From Trichococcus palustris (GTDB taxonomy: Bacteria; Bacillota; Bacilli; Lactobacillales; Aerococcaceae): a stretch of 64,000 nt of DNA. Below the pieces are notes generated by a model. It saw nothing but the letters and a program-made list of their open reading frames with translations, was not told the DNA's origin and did not search any database. Position 1 is the stretch's first letter. Every line of letters starts with the position of its first letter. Where the stretch lies: contig NZ_FOTD01000001.1 of NCBI RefSeq assembly GCF_900114465.1, positions 62,001 to 126,000 of the forward strand. Reading direction: 5' to 3'. Shown here piece after piece: positions 27,892 to 36,970 of the stretch. The position numbers were made by a program, and so were the translations under genes.

Positions 27892-29895
27892 ATGTTGGAA
27901 GATTTCCAAAACTGGGTTCAGATAAATGAACTGCAGGAACTTTTTTCCGATTCACGTGATGGTGAAACAATCGATAAAGAGATGTTTCGATTTGTGAGAT
28001 CGGATTATTTTGATGATACCTTTGCCTATGACGGGGAGTTGGGGGCAATCTACAGTCCAAAAGGGACGCTGTTGCGTATATGGGCACCAACCGCTCAGAA
28101 TGTTGAAGTGCTTATTTTTTCGGATACCCTGACTGCTGTCGCATCTCAAACGTTTAAAATGACAGCGAAGCCCAAGGGTGTATTCGAGCTGTTTTTGCCT
28201 GGGGATCAACATGGAACCATTTATAACTATAAAGTCACGTTCTTCAATAACCATGAGTCAGTCACTGTCGATCCTTATGCACGCGCAGTCACTGTAAACG
28301 GGACAAAAACGGTCATCGCTGATCTATCCAGGACAAATCCGGCTGAATGGGGAGAGCGTATGCCCCCATTCGGCATTCCGGAAGAAGCCATCATCTATGA
28401 ACTGCATATTCGTGATTTCTCCATCTCGCCTTCAAGCGGAATAAAGAATAAGGGAAAGTTTCTGGGCCTGACCGAAAAAAACACAAAAACAGCCGAAGGA
28501 TATACCACAGGGCTGGATTATTTGATTGATTTAGGCATCACGCACGTTCAAATTTTGCCGATGTTTGATTATGCATCCGTAGACGAAACGGATTTGGAGA
28601 AGCCGCAATATAATTGGGGGTATGATCCATTGAACTATAATGTTCCGGAAGGTTCCTATTCCACGGATCCGTTTCATCCGTTCACGAGAATTGCCGAAAT
28701 GAAGCAGATGATCAAGGCGCTGCATGATAGTGGCATCCGCATCATCATGGATGTCGTCTACAACCATGTCTACGATCCGCAAGAACAAGCGTTGGAACGG
28801 ACGGTGCCCGGGTATTATTACCGTTATAATCAGGATGGCACGTTGGCGAACGGTACGGGAGTAGGTAACGATACGGCTTCCGAAAGGCATATGATGCGGA
28901 GATACATCATCGACAGCATCACGTATTGGACCAAAGAATACCACATCGATGGTTTTCGCTTCGACTTGATGGGCATCCATGACATCGCCACGATGAATGC
29001 CATAAGGGACGCTTTAGATGACATCGATCCCTCGATTATCCTGATAGGGGAGGGCTGGGAGATGCAGACGCCTTTAGCGGAGAATCTAATGGCCATACAA
29101 TTGAATGCCGAAAACATGCCAAGAATCGCCCATTTCAACGACTCCATCCGTGTCGTCCTCAAAGGTAGCGACTTCGGGGACGAAAAAGATAAAGGATTCA
29201 TCAGCGGCAAAAATTACCAGGAAGATCTGTTGTTGCGAAATATAAAAGGCGCCATGCATTTGCCGAGTCATGGGACCTACATCGAACCCGAACAGGTCAT
29301 CCAGTATGTGGAGGCGCATGATAATCTGACTCTGTATGATAAATTATTGCGTTCCAATCCGGACGACGCTGAAGAAATACGCATCAAGCGTCATACCTTG
29401 GCTACCAGCATCATCCTTTTGGCTCAAGGCGTTCCTTTCATACACGGAGGGCAGGAGTTTCTGAGGACCAAGGAGGGCGACGCAAACAGCTTCCAGTCTT
29501 CCGATGAAATCAATCAATTTGAATGGGACAGAGTAGTGACGCATCAGCAGTCCGTTAAGTATATCCAAGGGTTGATTGCCTTAAGGAAAAGGGAATACCT
29601 ATTCCGCTTGCACACACCCACCGAAATAGAAGAGCACTTTACAACGCTCAGCCAAAACTTTAATATCGTTGCGTTTTCGCTGAAGGACAGATCAAAGGAA
29701 TTTATCGTCATCATCAACGGAAACGAGAATGACACTACTTTCCGTTTTGAAAAGCAAAGTTATTCAGTCTTGGTAGACGATAACAGGGTATATCTTGAAG
29801 GAAAAGACATTCCCATGGAAATGGAGTCTTATTTTGTTGGAGCGCATACTGTAGCCGTATTGTTGCGAAAAATAAAATCAAAACCAACTGTTTGA
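27892..29895 (+). CDS. pulA: type I pullulanase
   Basis: Pullulanase (EC 3.2.1.41, GH13) cuts alpha-1,6 branches of pullulan, glycogen or starch dextrins. The 667-residue protein has an N-terminal CBM48-like beta domain (about residues 55-150) and the type I signature YNWGYDPLNYN. The GH13 barrel follows with IIMDVVYNHV, nucleophile Asp358 in GFRFDLMG, acid/base Glu387 in LIGEGWE and the third aspartate in EAHDN. It has no signal peptide, so it acts in the cytosol on imported or stored glucans. AGAGGAGGTGG before ATG 27892 decides the start over ATG 27868. Confidence 0.93.
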   Translation: MLEDFQNWVQINELQELFSDSRDGETIDKEMFRFVRSDYFDDTFAYDGELGAIYSPKGTLLRIWAPTAQNVEVLIFSDTLTAVASQTFKMTAKPKGVFELFLPGDQHGTIYNYKVTFFNNHESVTVDPYARAVTVNGTKTVIADLSRTNPAEWGERMPPFGIPEEAIIYELHIRDFSISPSSGIKNKGKFLGLTEKNTKTAEGYTTGLDYLIDLGITHVQILPMFDYASVDETDLEKPQYNWGYDPLNYNVPEGSYSTDPFHPFTRIAEMKQMIKALHDSGIRIIMDVVYNHVYDPQEQALERTVPGYYYRYNQDGTLANGTGVGNDTASERHMMRRYIIDSITYWTKEYHIDGFRFDLMGIHDIATMNAIRDALDDIDPSIILIGEGWEMQTPLAENLMAIQLNAENMPRIAHFNDSIRVVLKGSDFGDEKDKGFISGKNYQEDLLLRNIKGAMHLPSHGTYIEPEQVIQYVEAHDNLTLYDKLLRSNPDDAEEIRIKRHTLATSIILLAQGVPFIHGGQEFLRTKEGDANSFQSSDEINQFEWDRVVTHQQSVKYIQGLIALRKREYLFRLHTPTEIEEHFTTLSQNFNIVAFSLKDRSKEFIVIINGNENDTTFRFEKQSYSVLVDDNRVYLEGKDIPMEMESYFVGAHTVAVLLRKIKSKPTV

Positions 29896-30266
29896 TGAAG
29901 TAATGTGATAAAAAAGTTCATTATTTCCTCATGAAAATGCAATATCGAATTATTCTGAGGTTGATATAAACTTATTGAGATATAAAATTATGTTTTATTA
30001 CCAAACAAATGTTTATTTTTGTTAAAGGCTTAAAATCAATATTCGGTAACGCTTACGGTAAATTTTTTTTGTACTGCGCGGAATATACCTTTTGTCAATA
30101 AATGCATAAATATGCTATATTGACTTTTTATACTTATAAATATGAATAAATTTAGCGAATTTTAATCAATTTCTTAAAAACCCAAACTTGATTTTAATTT
30201 CACACACAATTATAATTAACCTTACTATAGAAATTATAGCAAATTGTAAGGATGGGGGAAATATTA
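29896..30266 (+). other. AT-rich spacer upstream of oppA
   Basis: This stretch of 371 bases has no credible gene on either strand. It contains a 9-bp hairpin without a T run just after pulA and a partial inverted repeat around 30044-30060. The oppA promoter lies close to the gene. A weak cre-like match at 30046-30059 keeps only 7 of 10 fixed bases. No convincing CodY box was found. Confidence 0.5.
30188..30216 (+). promoter_or_regulatory. oppA promoter
   Basis: TTGATT (30188-30193) and TATAAT (30211-30216) with a 17-base spacer lie 50 bases before the oppA start. Confidence 0.65.
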
Positions 30267-31946
30267 ATGGGCAATAAGAAATTATCAGCTTTAGTATTAT
30301 TATCTTTAAGTTCTGCTTTGGTATTGGCTGCTTGCGGCGGAAACAATACCGCTGATTCATCCGATTCTTCAGCAACGGGGACAGCAGGCAGCGGTCAAGT
30401 TCTTAACTTGGTCGAGAGCGCGGAAATCCCTACAATGGATTCTGTACAGGCTACAGATACTGTTGCATTCACTGCGTTAAGCAACGTAAATGAAGGGTTA
30501 TATCGTCAAGGGTTAAATGGTACTGTCGAATTAGGCATGGCAGCAGAAGATCCAACCGTAAGTGCAGATGGCCTGACTTACACCTTCAAGATCCGCGATA
30601 ATGCAAAGTGGTCTAACGGAGAACCTGTTACAGCCGCTGACTTCGTCTATTCATGGCGTAAACTTGTCGACCCAGCTTCTGCGGCTTCATACTCTTACAT
30701 GATGGACGGTGTCGTTGCCAACGCTACTGAAATCATGGCAGGCGATAAGAAACCGGAAGAATTGGGAATTAAAGCAGTCGATGAAAAAACGTTGGAAATT
30801 ACATTGGCAAGTCCAGTACCTTATTTCAAGGATTTATTGACATTAGCCATGTTCTTCCCGCAAAACCAAGCTTTTGTTGAAAAACAGGGCGATAAATACG
30901 CTTTGAGCAGCGGCGCATTGCTATACAACGGACCATTTGTTTTGGCTAAATGGGATGCAGCAAGCCTTTCATGGACGTACGAAAGAAACAAAGACTACTG
31001 GGATGCAGATAAAGTCAATTTAGATGCTATCAACGTCGAAGTTATCAAAGAAACGTCTACCGCCTTGAATTTATATGATACAGGCGCAATCGATCGCATG
31101 ATTTTAACGGGTGAATATGTTACCCAAAAAACTGGCGATCCTGACTTGCACACAATGCCTACATCATCAGTATTCTACTTGAAATTCAACCAACAAAGAG
31201 ATAACCCGGCATTAAAGAATGCGAACATCCGCAAAGCTTTGGCAATGGCCTTCGACAAACAAGCTTATGCTGACGTTGTTCTACAAAACGGGTCGATTCC
31301 TGCTAACGGTTTAGTTCCGAAAGGATTGGCTTTAGATCCTTCTACAGGCGAAGATTACCGTGCAGAAAATGGCGATTTATTGAGTTTTAACGCTGCAGAA
31401 GCTAAAACCTATTGGGAAAAAGGATTGGCTGAATTAGGTCAAGACTCTGTCACACTAGAACTTTTGAGTGATGATACAGAAAACGCAAAACGCTCTTCTG
31501 AATTCCTGCAAAGCCAATTGCAAACAAACTTGCCTGGTTTGACTGTTACTTTACGTAACGTACCATTCAAAGTTCGTTTAGAAGCTGATACAAAAGGTAC
31601 ATACGATATCGAATTAGCTGGCTGGGGCGCTGACTATGCTGACCCAATCAACTTCCTGGAACTATTCCAAACAACAAACGGCAACAACAAATCAGGTTAT
31701 TCTAATGCACAATACGATGCATTGATTGATGCAGCACGCACAAATGTTTCCGACCTTGATGCAAGATGGGCTAACTTATTGCAAGCTGAGAAAATCTTGA
31801 TGGAAGATGCAGGAATCGCACCTCTTTATCAACGTTCTTACGCAGTATTGCAAAAACCATATGTTACAGATTTAGCTGAACACTTAGTTGGAGCTGAATA
31901 CTCATACAAATGGGCTTCTAATGCCGGCGCTCAAAACGCGCAATAA
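30267..31946 (+). CDS. oppA: oligopeptide ABC transporter substrate-binding lipoprotein
   Basis: This 559-residue family-5 extracellular solute-binding protein captures peptides for the Opp importer. The signal sequence ends in a lipobox Leu-Ala-Ala-Cys with Cys23 as the lipidation site, followed by a Ser/Thr-rich linker. The family-5 signature is visible near FKIRDNAKWSNGEPVTAADF. ATG 30267 behind AAGGATGGGGG is chosen over ATG 30252. Codon use is strongly biased, suggesting high expression. The partner genes oppBCDF start about 590 bases downstream, beyond a terminator and an opposite-strand gene, so OppA is made in excess from its own promoter. Confidence 0.93.
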   Translation: MGNKKLSALVLLSLSSALVLAACGGNNTADSSDSSATGTAGSGQVLNLVESAEIPTMDSVQATDTVAFTALSNVNEGLYRQGLNGTVELGMAAEDPTVSADGLTYTFKIRDNAKWSNGEPVTAADFVYSWRKLVDPASAASYSYMMDGVVANATEIMAGDKKPEELGIKAVDEKTLEITLASPVPYFKDLLTLAMFFPQNQAFVEKQGDKYALSSGALLYNGPFVLAKWDAASLSWTYERNKDYWDADKVNLDAINVEVIKETSTALNLYDTGAIDRMILTGEYVTQKTGDPDLHTMPTSSVFYLKFNQQRDNPALKNANIRKALAMAFDKQAYADVVLQNGSIPANGLVPKGLALDPSTGEDYRAENGDLLSFNAAEAKTYWEKGLAELGQDSVTLELLSDDTENAKRSSEFLQSQLQTNLPGLTVTLRNVPFKVRLEADTKGTYDIELAGWGADYADPINFLELFQTTNGNNKSGYSNAQYDALIDAARTNVSDLDARWANLLQAEKILMEDAGIAPLYQRSYAVLQKPYVTDLAEHLVGAEYSYKWASNAGAQNAQ

Positions 31947-31962
31947 TTAAGAAAATAAAAAA

Positions 31963-32003
31963 ATCCATCTGGCAAATGAAATATGTGCCAGATGGATGTT
32001 TTA
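31963..32003. terminator. bidirectional terminator after oppA
   Basis: A perfect 12-bp stem (31963-31974 with 31986-31997) is flanked by an A run and T-rich sequence. It can serve oppA and the convergent DUF3899 gene. Confidence 0.8.
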
Positions 32004-32004
32004 T

Positions 32005-32367
32005 TTAAAGTATGTAGTCCCAGAGACAAAGGATGCTGATGATCAACAGTATTACACCAATTGTCAGAACGTTACGATAACTTTTCCCGACCGAAGCTGA
32101 TAAGGCATTAGGGTTCAATGATGCCTCGTGTTCACTACCTTTTTTTGTTTTTCTGAAGGCTTTTCGCATACTATAATGAAAAAAATCAAACGATCCAGAG
32201 GCAAAAATCAGTCCGAAAAGACCGATTATCAATAATATTCCTGCCAACGTGAACGTAATATTCGATGCCTCAACCCATCCAATGGATCCGGATTTTATCG
32301 ATTGAACGAACAATGCAATGATGAAAATGACTATTGAAATGAGCACATTTTTTTTTGTGAAGTTCAT
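32005..32367 (-). CDS. DUF3899 membrane protein
   Basis: This 120-residue protein has three predicted membrane helices: near the N terminus (VLISIVIFIIALFVQ), in the middle (FTLAGILLIIGLFGLIF) and at the C terminus (VLTIGVILLIISILCL). The central FASGSFDFFHYSMRKAF after helix two resembles the DUF3899 family, which has no known function. The ATG at 32367 follows AAGGAG on the minus strand. A longer frame back to 32430 lacks a ribosome site. It lies on the opposite strand between oppA and oppB, so it is not part of that operon. Confidence 0.65.
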   Translation of the reverse strand: MNFTKKNVLISIVIFIIALFVQSIKSGSIGWVEASNITFTLAGILLIIGLFGLIFASGSFDFFHYSMRKAFRKTKKGSEHEASLNPNALSASVGKSYRNVLTIGVILLIISILCLWDYIL

Positions 32368-32536
32368 ATAGCTACGGCTCCTTTTGAATTTCTTACATTT
32401 AAATGTACAAAAAAAAGAAAGAAAACTCAATTAAAATATTCATTAGTTTTGCGTTCATTTTCTTTTTTGTATATTTAAATATGATATACTATCAAGTGCT
32501 ATTTACAAAACTATTTTTAATGGAGGATGACAAACG

Positions 32537-33484
32537 ATGAAAAGTTATGCAAAGTACATCGGTAAACGTATCATATATATGTTGGTTACCTTGTTTTTGA
32601 TTGCATCGATAACTTTTTTTCTGATGAAGGCTTTACCTGGTACACCTTATAGTAACCAAGACAAGTTATCAGCAGATCAGATTCTTATCATGAACGAAAA
32701 ATATGGGTTGAACAAACCTATTTTGGTGCAATACGGCGTTTATATTTTCGGATTATTACGTGGTGATATGGGAGTATCCTTCCAATTCAACAATACGCCG
32801 GTAACAGAGTTATTGAGCAGCAGAATTGGGCCATCCATGCAGCTTGGACTTCAGGCTGTTATCATCGGAACAATCTTGGGGATTGTCTTAGGTGTTATTG
32901 CCGCTATGAGACAAGGAACTTGGGTTGATACGGTTGCGACATTGACTGCTATTATAGGACGATCCATTCCAAACTTCGTTTTTGCTGTATTATTACAATT
33001 GATTTTTGGTGTTTGGTTGAAAGTTCTTCCAATCGCTTTGTGGAACGACGGGATTCGTTCATCCATCTTGCCGACCATAGCCTTATGTATTTCGCCATTG
33101 GCCGACTCGGCCCGGTTCATGCGTACCGAAATGGTCGATGTACTGAGCAGTGATTACATTGAATTAGCGAGAGCGAAAGGTCTGAGCCGTTGGGAAGTAG
33201 CGTTTAAACACGGTATCCGCAATGCTTTGATTCCTTTGGTTACGATTATCGGACCGATGACGGTCGGATTGATGACCGGTTCAATGGTAGTGGAAAATAT
33301 TTATGCAATCCCAGGTATCGGGGAACAATTCGTAAAATCTATTTTGACTAACGATTTCCCGACTATCATGGGTGTAACGATGATGTATTCTACCATGTTA
33401 GTTGTCGTTATTTTATTAGTGGATATCTTGTACGGAATCATTGATCCTCGTATCAGAGTTACCTCAGAAGGAGGAAAAGCTTAA
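32537..33484 (+). CDS. oppB: oligopeptide ABC transporter permease OppB
   Basis: OppB forms half of the membrane channel of the peptide importer. The 315-residue protein has about six helices. The first is near RIIYMLVTLFLIASITFFLM, and the family segment KALPGTPYS follows it. The cytosolic EAA-like loop that docks to the ATPase reads ELARAKGLSRWEVAFKHGIRNALIP. TGGAGGATG precedes the start. It is the first gene of oppB-C-D-F, with the oppC start overlapping its stop by one base. Confidence 0.93.
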   Translation: MKSYAKYIGKRIIYMLVTLFLIASITFFLMKALPGTPYSNQDKLSADQILIMNEKYGLNKPILVQYGVYIFGLLRGDMGVSFQFNNTPVTELLSSRIGPSMQLGLQAVIIGTILGIVLGVIAAMRQGTWVDTVATLTAIIGRSIPNFVFAVLLQLIFGVWLKVLPIALWNDGIRSSILPTIALCISPLADSARFMRTEMVDVLSSDYIELARAKGLSRWEVAFKHGIRNALIPLVTIIGPMTVGLMTGSMVVENIYAIPGIGEQFVKSILTNDFPTIMGVTMMYSTMLVVVILLVDILYGIIDPRIRVTSEGGKA

Positions 33485-34530
33485 TGAGCGAAGTGGAATT
33501 ACAAAATAACCAGAATATGCCTGAAATCGCAAAAGATTTATTCGCCCCTGCAACCGAAGCGTCGATGCAAGATAACGAAAAAATATCTGCACCTTCGTTA
33601 AGCTTCATGGCCGATTCATGGCGTCGTCTTAAAAAGAATAAAGTAGCGATGGTCAGCTTGGTCATCTTGTTGATCATCAGCATATCCAGTTTCATGGCGC
33701 CGCTCATCGCGCCGCATAATCCGAATGAACAGACTGTCCAATATGCCAATTTGCCGCCCAAGCTTCCGGGCGTGGGGATCAACGGCTTTAATGGTACAGT
33801 CAATCAAAACGGTACGCGCATCGATAAATATGATGTTGCCGGCGTCCCTGCAGATGTCTATTACTATTTAGGAACGGATAGCTTAGGCCGCGATCTCATG
33901 TCACGTGTTCTATATGGTACACGTGTATCCTTATTCATCGCCTTTATGGCAGCTTTGTTCAATCTGACTATCGGAGTTGTTTATGGCCTGATTTCAGGTT
34001 GGCTAGGCGGAAAAGTGGATAACATCATGCAACGGATTTTAGAAATCCTATCGGGTGTGCCTAACCTGGTTGTCGTTATCTTGATGCTTTTGGTTCTGAA
34101 ACCGGGCATTACCTCTATCATCGTTGCATTGGCGTTGACGGAATGGTTATCCATGGCCCGCGTTGTCCGTGCCCAGACATTGAAACTGAAGAACCAAGAA
34201 TATGTTTTGGCTGCCCGCACCTTGGGGCAATCGCCGATGAATATCGCATTCAGACATATTTTACCTAACTTAGCCGGTGTCATCATCATTCAGGTTATGT
34301 TCTCCATCCCATCCGCAATCTTCTTCGAAGCGTTCTTGAGCTTCATCGGGATTGGGATACCGGCTCCAAATGCTTCACTTGGTACATTGATCAATGACGG
34401 ATACAAAACATTCCGTTTCTTACCGCATTTGATGTGGTATCCAGCAGGCATCATGAGCGTCATCATGATCAGCTTCAACCTATTGGCTGATGGCCTGCGC
34501 GATGCATTCGATCCGAAAATGAGAGATTAG
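33484..34530 (+). CDS. oppC: oligopeptide ABC transporter permease OppC
   Basis: OppC is the second permease of the peptide importer. The 348-residue protein has a cytosolic N-terminal tail of about 55 residues, then six helices. A large external loop after helix one contains GTDSLGRDLMSRVLYGTR, typical of OppC/DppC. The ATPase-docking loop is VLAARTLGQSPMNIAFRHILPN. Its ATG overlaps the oppB stop (TAATG), showing translational coupling. It is followed 11 bases later by oppD. Confidence 0.93.
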   Translation: MSEVELQNNQNMPEIAKDLFAPATEASMQDNEKISAPSLSFMADSWRRLKKNKVAMVSLVILLIISISSFMAPLIAPHNPNEQTVQYANLPPKLPGVGINGFNGTVNQNGTRIDKYDVAGVPADVYYYLGTDSLGRDLMSRVLYGTRVSLFIAFMAALFNLTIGVVYGLISGWLGGKVDNIMQRILEILSGVPNLVVVILMLLVLKPGITSIIVALALTEWLSMARVVRAQTLKLKNQEYVLAARTLGQSPMNIAFRHILPNLAGVIIIQVMFSIPSAIFFEAFLSFIGIGIPAPNASLGTLINDGYKTFRFLPHLMWYPAGIMSVIMISFNLLADGLRDAFDPKMRD

Positions 34531-34541
34531 GAGGTAACCAG

Positions 34542-35687
34542 ATGGAAAAGATTTTAGAAGTAAAAGATTTACAAATCAGTTTTGATACGTATGCCGGTAA
34601 AGTCAAGGCAATCCGTGGCGTCAGCTTTGATCTGAAGCCCGGCGAAACATTAGCCATCGTTGGTGAATCCGGATCCGGAAAATCGGTCACAAGCCGAAGC
34701 ATTATGCGTCTGCTTGCCAACAATGCAAACATTGAACACGGTGAGATTTTGTTCAAAGGTCAAGATATCGTCCATAAGACGGAAAAAGAAATGCAAAAAA
34801 TCCGCGGCTCCGAAATCGCAATGATTTTCCAAGACCCGATGACATCATTGAACCCGACTCAAAAAATCGGGAAACAAATCGCCGAACCAATCCTGAAACA
34901 CCAAAATGTCAGCAAAGAGGAAGCGTATAGTAAGGCCGAAGAGTTATTGAAATTGGTTGGGATTCCGGAACCTGCAAAAAGAATGAAGCAATATCCGCAT
35001 CAATTCTCTGGTGGTCAACGTCAACGTATCGTCATCGCTATTGCATTGGGATGTAACCCGGATATTCTGATCGCAGATGAACCAACAACGGCTCTTGACG
35101 TAACCATCCAAGCGCAAATTTTGGAATTGATGAAGGATTTGCAACAAAAAATCAAAACATCCATCATTTTCATCACGCATGACCTTGGGGTTGTCGCCAA
35201 TGTTGCAGACCGTGTTGCGGTTATGTACGCGGGCAAGATTGTTGAAGTCGGTACTGTAGATGAAATTTTCTACAACCCACAACACCCCTATACTTGGGGC
35301 TTATTGAGTTCCATGCCGACGTTGGACACAGCCGGCACGCTGTATGCTATTCCCGGAACGCCTCCAGATTTATTGGAACCGCCAAAGGGGGATGCATTTG
35401 CACCCCGCAGCGAATATGCGATGAAAGTCGACACCATGTATGATCCGCCTTTCTTTAAGGTATCTGAAACACATCAAGCCGCTACTTGGCTGTTGCACCC
35501 TGATGCACCTAAAGTAACGCCTCCAATCGGCATCCAAAATCGCCAAGCGAATTTTGCAAGCATCCATTTGGAACCTTCAGAGGAATTGGCAGAGATGGGC
35601 ACGATGGATAAAGAGAAAGTCGCAAAACCTAAAACAGATGAGCCAGAAATAGATCCGAAACTCACAGAGAAGGGAGGTTTGATGTAA
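34542..35687 (+). CDS. oppD: oligopeptide ABC transporter ATPase OppD
   Basis: OppD is one of two ATPases that power peptide import. It has Walker A GESGSGKS (about residues 43-50), the signature [12 protein letters not shown] and Walker B ILIADEPTTALD, and a C-terminal oligopeptide/dipeptide domain. At 381 residues it is longer than most OppD proteins. The extra piece is a polar, charged tail after about residue 340 rich in Glu, Lys and Pro. AGGAGG before ATG 34542 is a strong ribosome site. The oppF start overlaps its stop by one base. Confidence 0.93.
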   Translation: MEKILEVKDLQISFDTYAGKVKAIRGVSFDLKPGETLAIVGESGSGKSVTSRSIMRLLANNANIEHGEILFKGQDIVHKTEKEMQKIRGSEIAMIFQDPMTSLNPTQKIGKQIAEPILKHQNVSKEEAYSKAEELLKLVGIPEPAKRMKQYPHQFSGGQRQRIVIAIALGCNPDILIADEPTTALDVTIQAQILELMKDLQQKIKTSIIFITHDLGVVANVADRVAVMYAGKIVEVGTVDEIFYNPQHPYTWGLLSSMPTLDTAGTLYAIPGTPPDLLEPPKGDAFAPRSEYAMKVDTMYDPPFFKVSETHQAATWLLHPDAPKVTPPIGIQNRQANFASIHLEPSEELAEMGTMDKEKVAKPKTDEPEIDPKLTEKGGLM

Positions 35688-36631
35688 TGCAAGATTTATC
35701 GAACAGAAAGAAAATGTTGGAAGTGAAAAATCTAAAACAATATTTCAATGTCGGAACCAAAAATGAAGTCCGCGCCGTCGATGATGTGTCTTTCGATATT
35801 TATGAAGGCGAAACGTTAGGTTTGGTAGGCGAATCAGGTTGTGGCAAAACGACAACGGGCCGCGCCATCATCCGATTGTATGATCCTACTTCAGGGGAAA
35901 TTTTCTTTGATGGTACCGAAATCCATACGTTGCATGATCGGAAAGAACAATTGGCATTCCGAAAAGATATGCAAATGATCTTCCAAGATCCTTACGCATC
36001 ATTGAATCCCCGCATGAAGGTCCGCGACATCATCGCGGAAGGATTAAAAATCCATAACCTTGTCTCCAATGAAAAAGAAGTTGACGAACGCGTAGCGGAA
36101 CTATTGGATTTGGTAGGGTTGAACAAAGATCATTCCTCCCGTTATCCGCATGAATTTTCCGGTGGCCAACGTCAACGTATCGGAATCGCACGCGCATTGG
36201 CTGTTAAACCTAAATTGATCATCGCCGATGAACCTATTTCCGCCTTGGACGTTTCCATTCAAGCGCAAGTAGTAAACTTATTGATGGAATTACAACAAAA
36301 ACAAAAATTGACTTTCTTGTTCATTGCCCATGACTTATCCATGGTAAAATACATCAGCAACCGCATCGGCGTTATGTATTTTGGTAAATTGGTAGAATTG
36401 GCTCCTGCCGAGGATGTTTACAACAAACCGTTGCATCCTTACACAGAAAGCCTGTTGTCCGCCATCCCGTTACCGGATCCAGAGTATGAGCGCAACCGTA
36501 CAAGATTTACCTACGTACCGCGCGAAGAAAATGGCGAAGAAGAAAAAATGAGAGAAATCGTTCCTGGACACTTCGTGTACTGCAGAGAGTCAGATATCCC
36601 TAAACTTCAAGCTAAATTCGCAAAATACTAA
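35687..36631 (+). CDS. oppF: oligopeptide ABC transporter ATPase OppF
   Basis: OppF pairs with OppD as the second ATPase. The 314-residue protein has Walker A GESGCGKT, the signature [15 protein letters not shown] and Walker [13 protein letters not shown]. The C-terminal extension carries [12 protein letters not shown], typical of OppF. The start overlaps the oppD stop, and the unit ends at a strong terminator right after the gene. As in other lactic bacteria, peptide uptake here probably meets amino-acid needs and may be under CodY control; the sequence does not prove this. Confidence 0.93.
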   Translation: MQDLSNRKKMLEVKNLKQYFNVGTKNEVRAVDDVSFDIYEGETLGLVGESGCGKTTTGRAIIRLYDPTSGEIFFDGTEIHTLHDRKEQLAFRKDMQMIFQDPYASLNPRMKVRDIIAEGLKIHNLVSNEKEVDERVAELLDLVGLNKDHSSRYPHEFSGGQRQRIGIARALAVKPKLIIADEPISALDVSIQAQVVNLLMELQQKQKLTFLFIAHDLSMVKYISNRIGVMYFGKLVELAPAEDVYNKPLHPYTESLLSAIPLPDPEYERNRTRFTYVPREENGEEEKMREIVPGHFVYCRESDIPKLQAKFAKY

Positions 36632-36639
36632 TATACCCA

Positions 36640-36676
36640 AAGAATCCAGAAATCATTTTCTGGATTCTTTTTTTTT
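36640..36676 (+). terminator. terminator after oppBCDF
   Basis: A perfect 11-bp core stem (36642-36652 with 36657-36667) with a TCAT loop is followed by nine or more T residues. Confidence 0.88.
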
Positions 36677-36751
36677 CGATTTGCCCGGCAGGGGTGATAA
36701 CTTGGTGATGAAAGTCCACTACAGATCATTGCTGAAGTCACGAGTGAATCA

Positions 36752-36767
36752 GCGCAAATTTTTGCGC
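36752..36767 (+). promoter_or_regulatory. inverted repeat overlapping the -35 box
   Basis: Two perfect 7-base arms (36752-36758 and 36761-36767) are separated by two bases and cover the -35 hexamer. This is a natural place for a repressor. The binding protein is unknown. Confidence 0.5.
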
Positions 36768-36790
36768 CAAAATAGGATGTTCGTTATAAT
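36762..36790 (+). promoter_or_regulatory. promoter of nickel/urease operon
   Basis: TTGCGC (36762-36767) and exact TATAAT (36785-36790) are spaced by 17 bases. The predicted leader is about 175 bases long. Confidence 0.65.
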
Positions 36791-36846
36791 GAATAAAAGA
36801 AGGTGCCAACAAGGCTAATTGCTGCCTTCAATTTTACTTCTGAATA

Positions 36847-36860
36847 TGTAAACGTTATCA
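36847..36860 (+). promoter_or_regulatory. perfect cre (CcpA) element
   Basis: TGTAAACGTTATCA fits the consensus TGWAANCGNTNWCA at every fixed position. It lies about 50-63 bases past the predicted start site, where CcpA can act as a roadblock. Confidence 0.6.
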
Positions 36861-36970
36861 CAGTGGCCGTCTTTGAGGGTGAAAACTTGATTGGATTAGG
36901 TGGCTGAAGGTTGTCTCCATTTTTTTAACCGCAATCGTTGGGTGAGTAAAAAGAGAGGAGGAATGCAGTA

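Larger units (their letters stand above)
36677..36970 (+). other. control region and leader of nickel/urease operon
   Basis: This stretch holds the operon promoter, an inverted repeat over its -35 box, a small hairpin near 36799-36829, a perfect cre element, and about 110 further leader bases ending in GAGAGGAGG before nikMN. I looked for a nickel/cobalt or cobalamin riboswitch and saw neither. Confidence 0.5.

Noticed and set aside
29940-29965. CodY box upstream of oppA
   Set aside because: The best window keeps about 9 of 15 consensus bases, too weak to claim.
30046-30059. cre element upstream of oppA
   Set aside because: Only 7 of 10 fixed bases match, which is within chance in an AT-rich spacer.
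36847-36863. GlnR box at the nickel/urease leader
   Set aside because: TGTAA and TCACA half-sites are present but the centre is six bases instead of seven. The cre match is exact and preferred.
36797-36970. nickel/cobalt or cobalamin riboswitch ahead of nikMN
   Set aside because: The conserved junction sequences of these riboswitches are not visible; only small hairpins are present.
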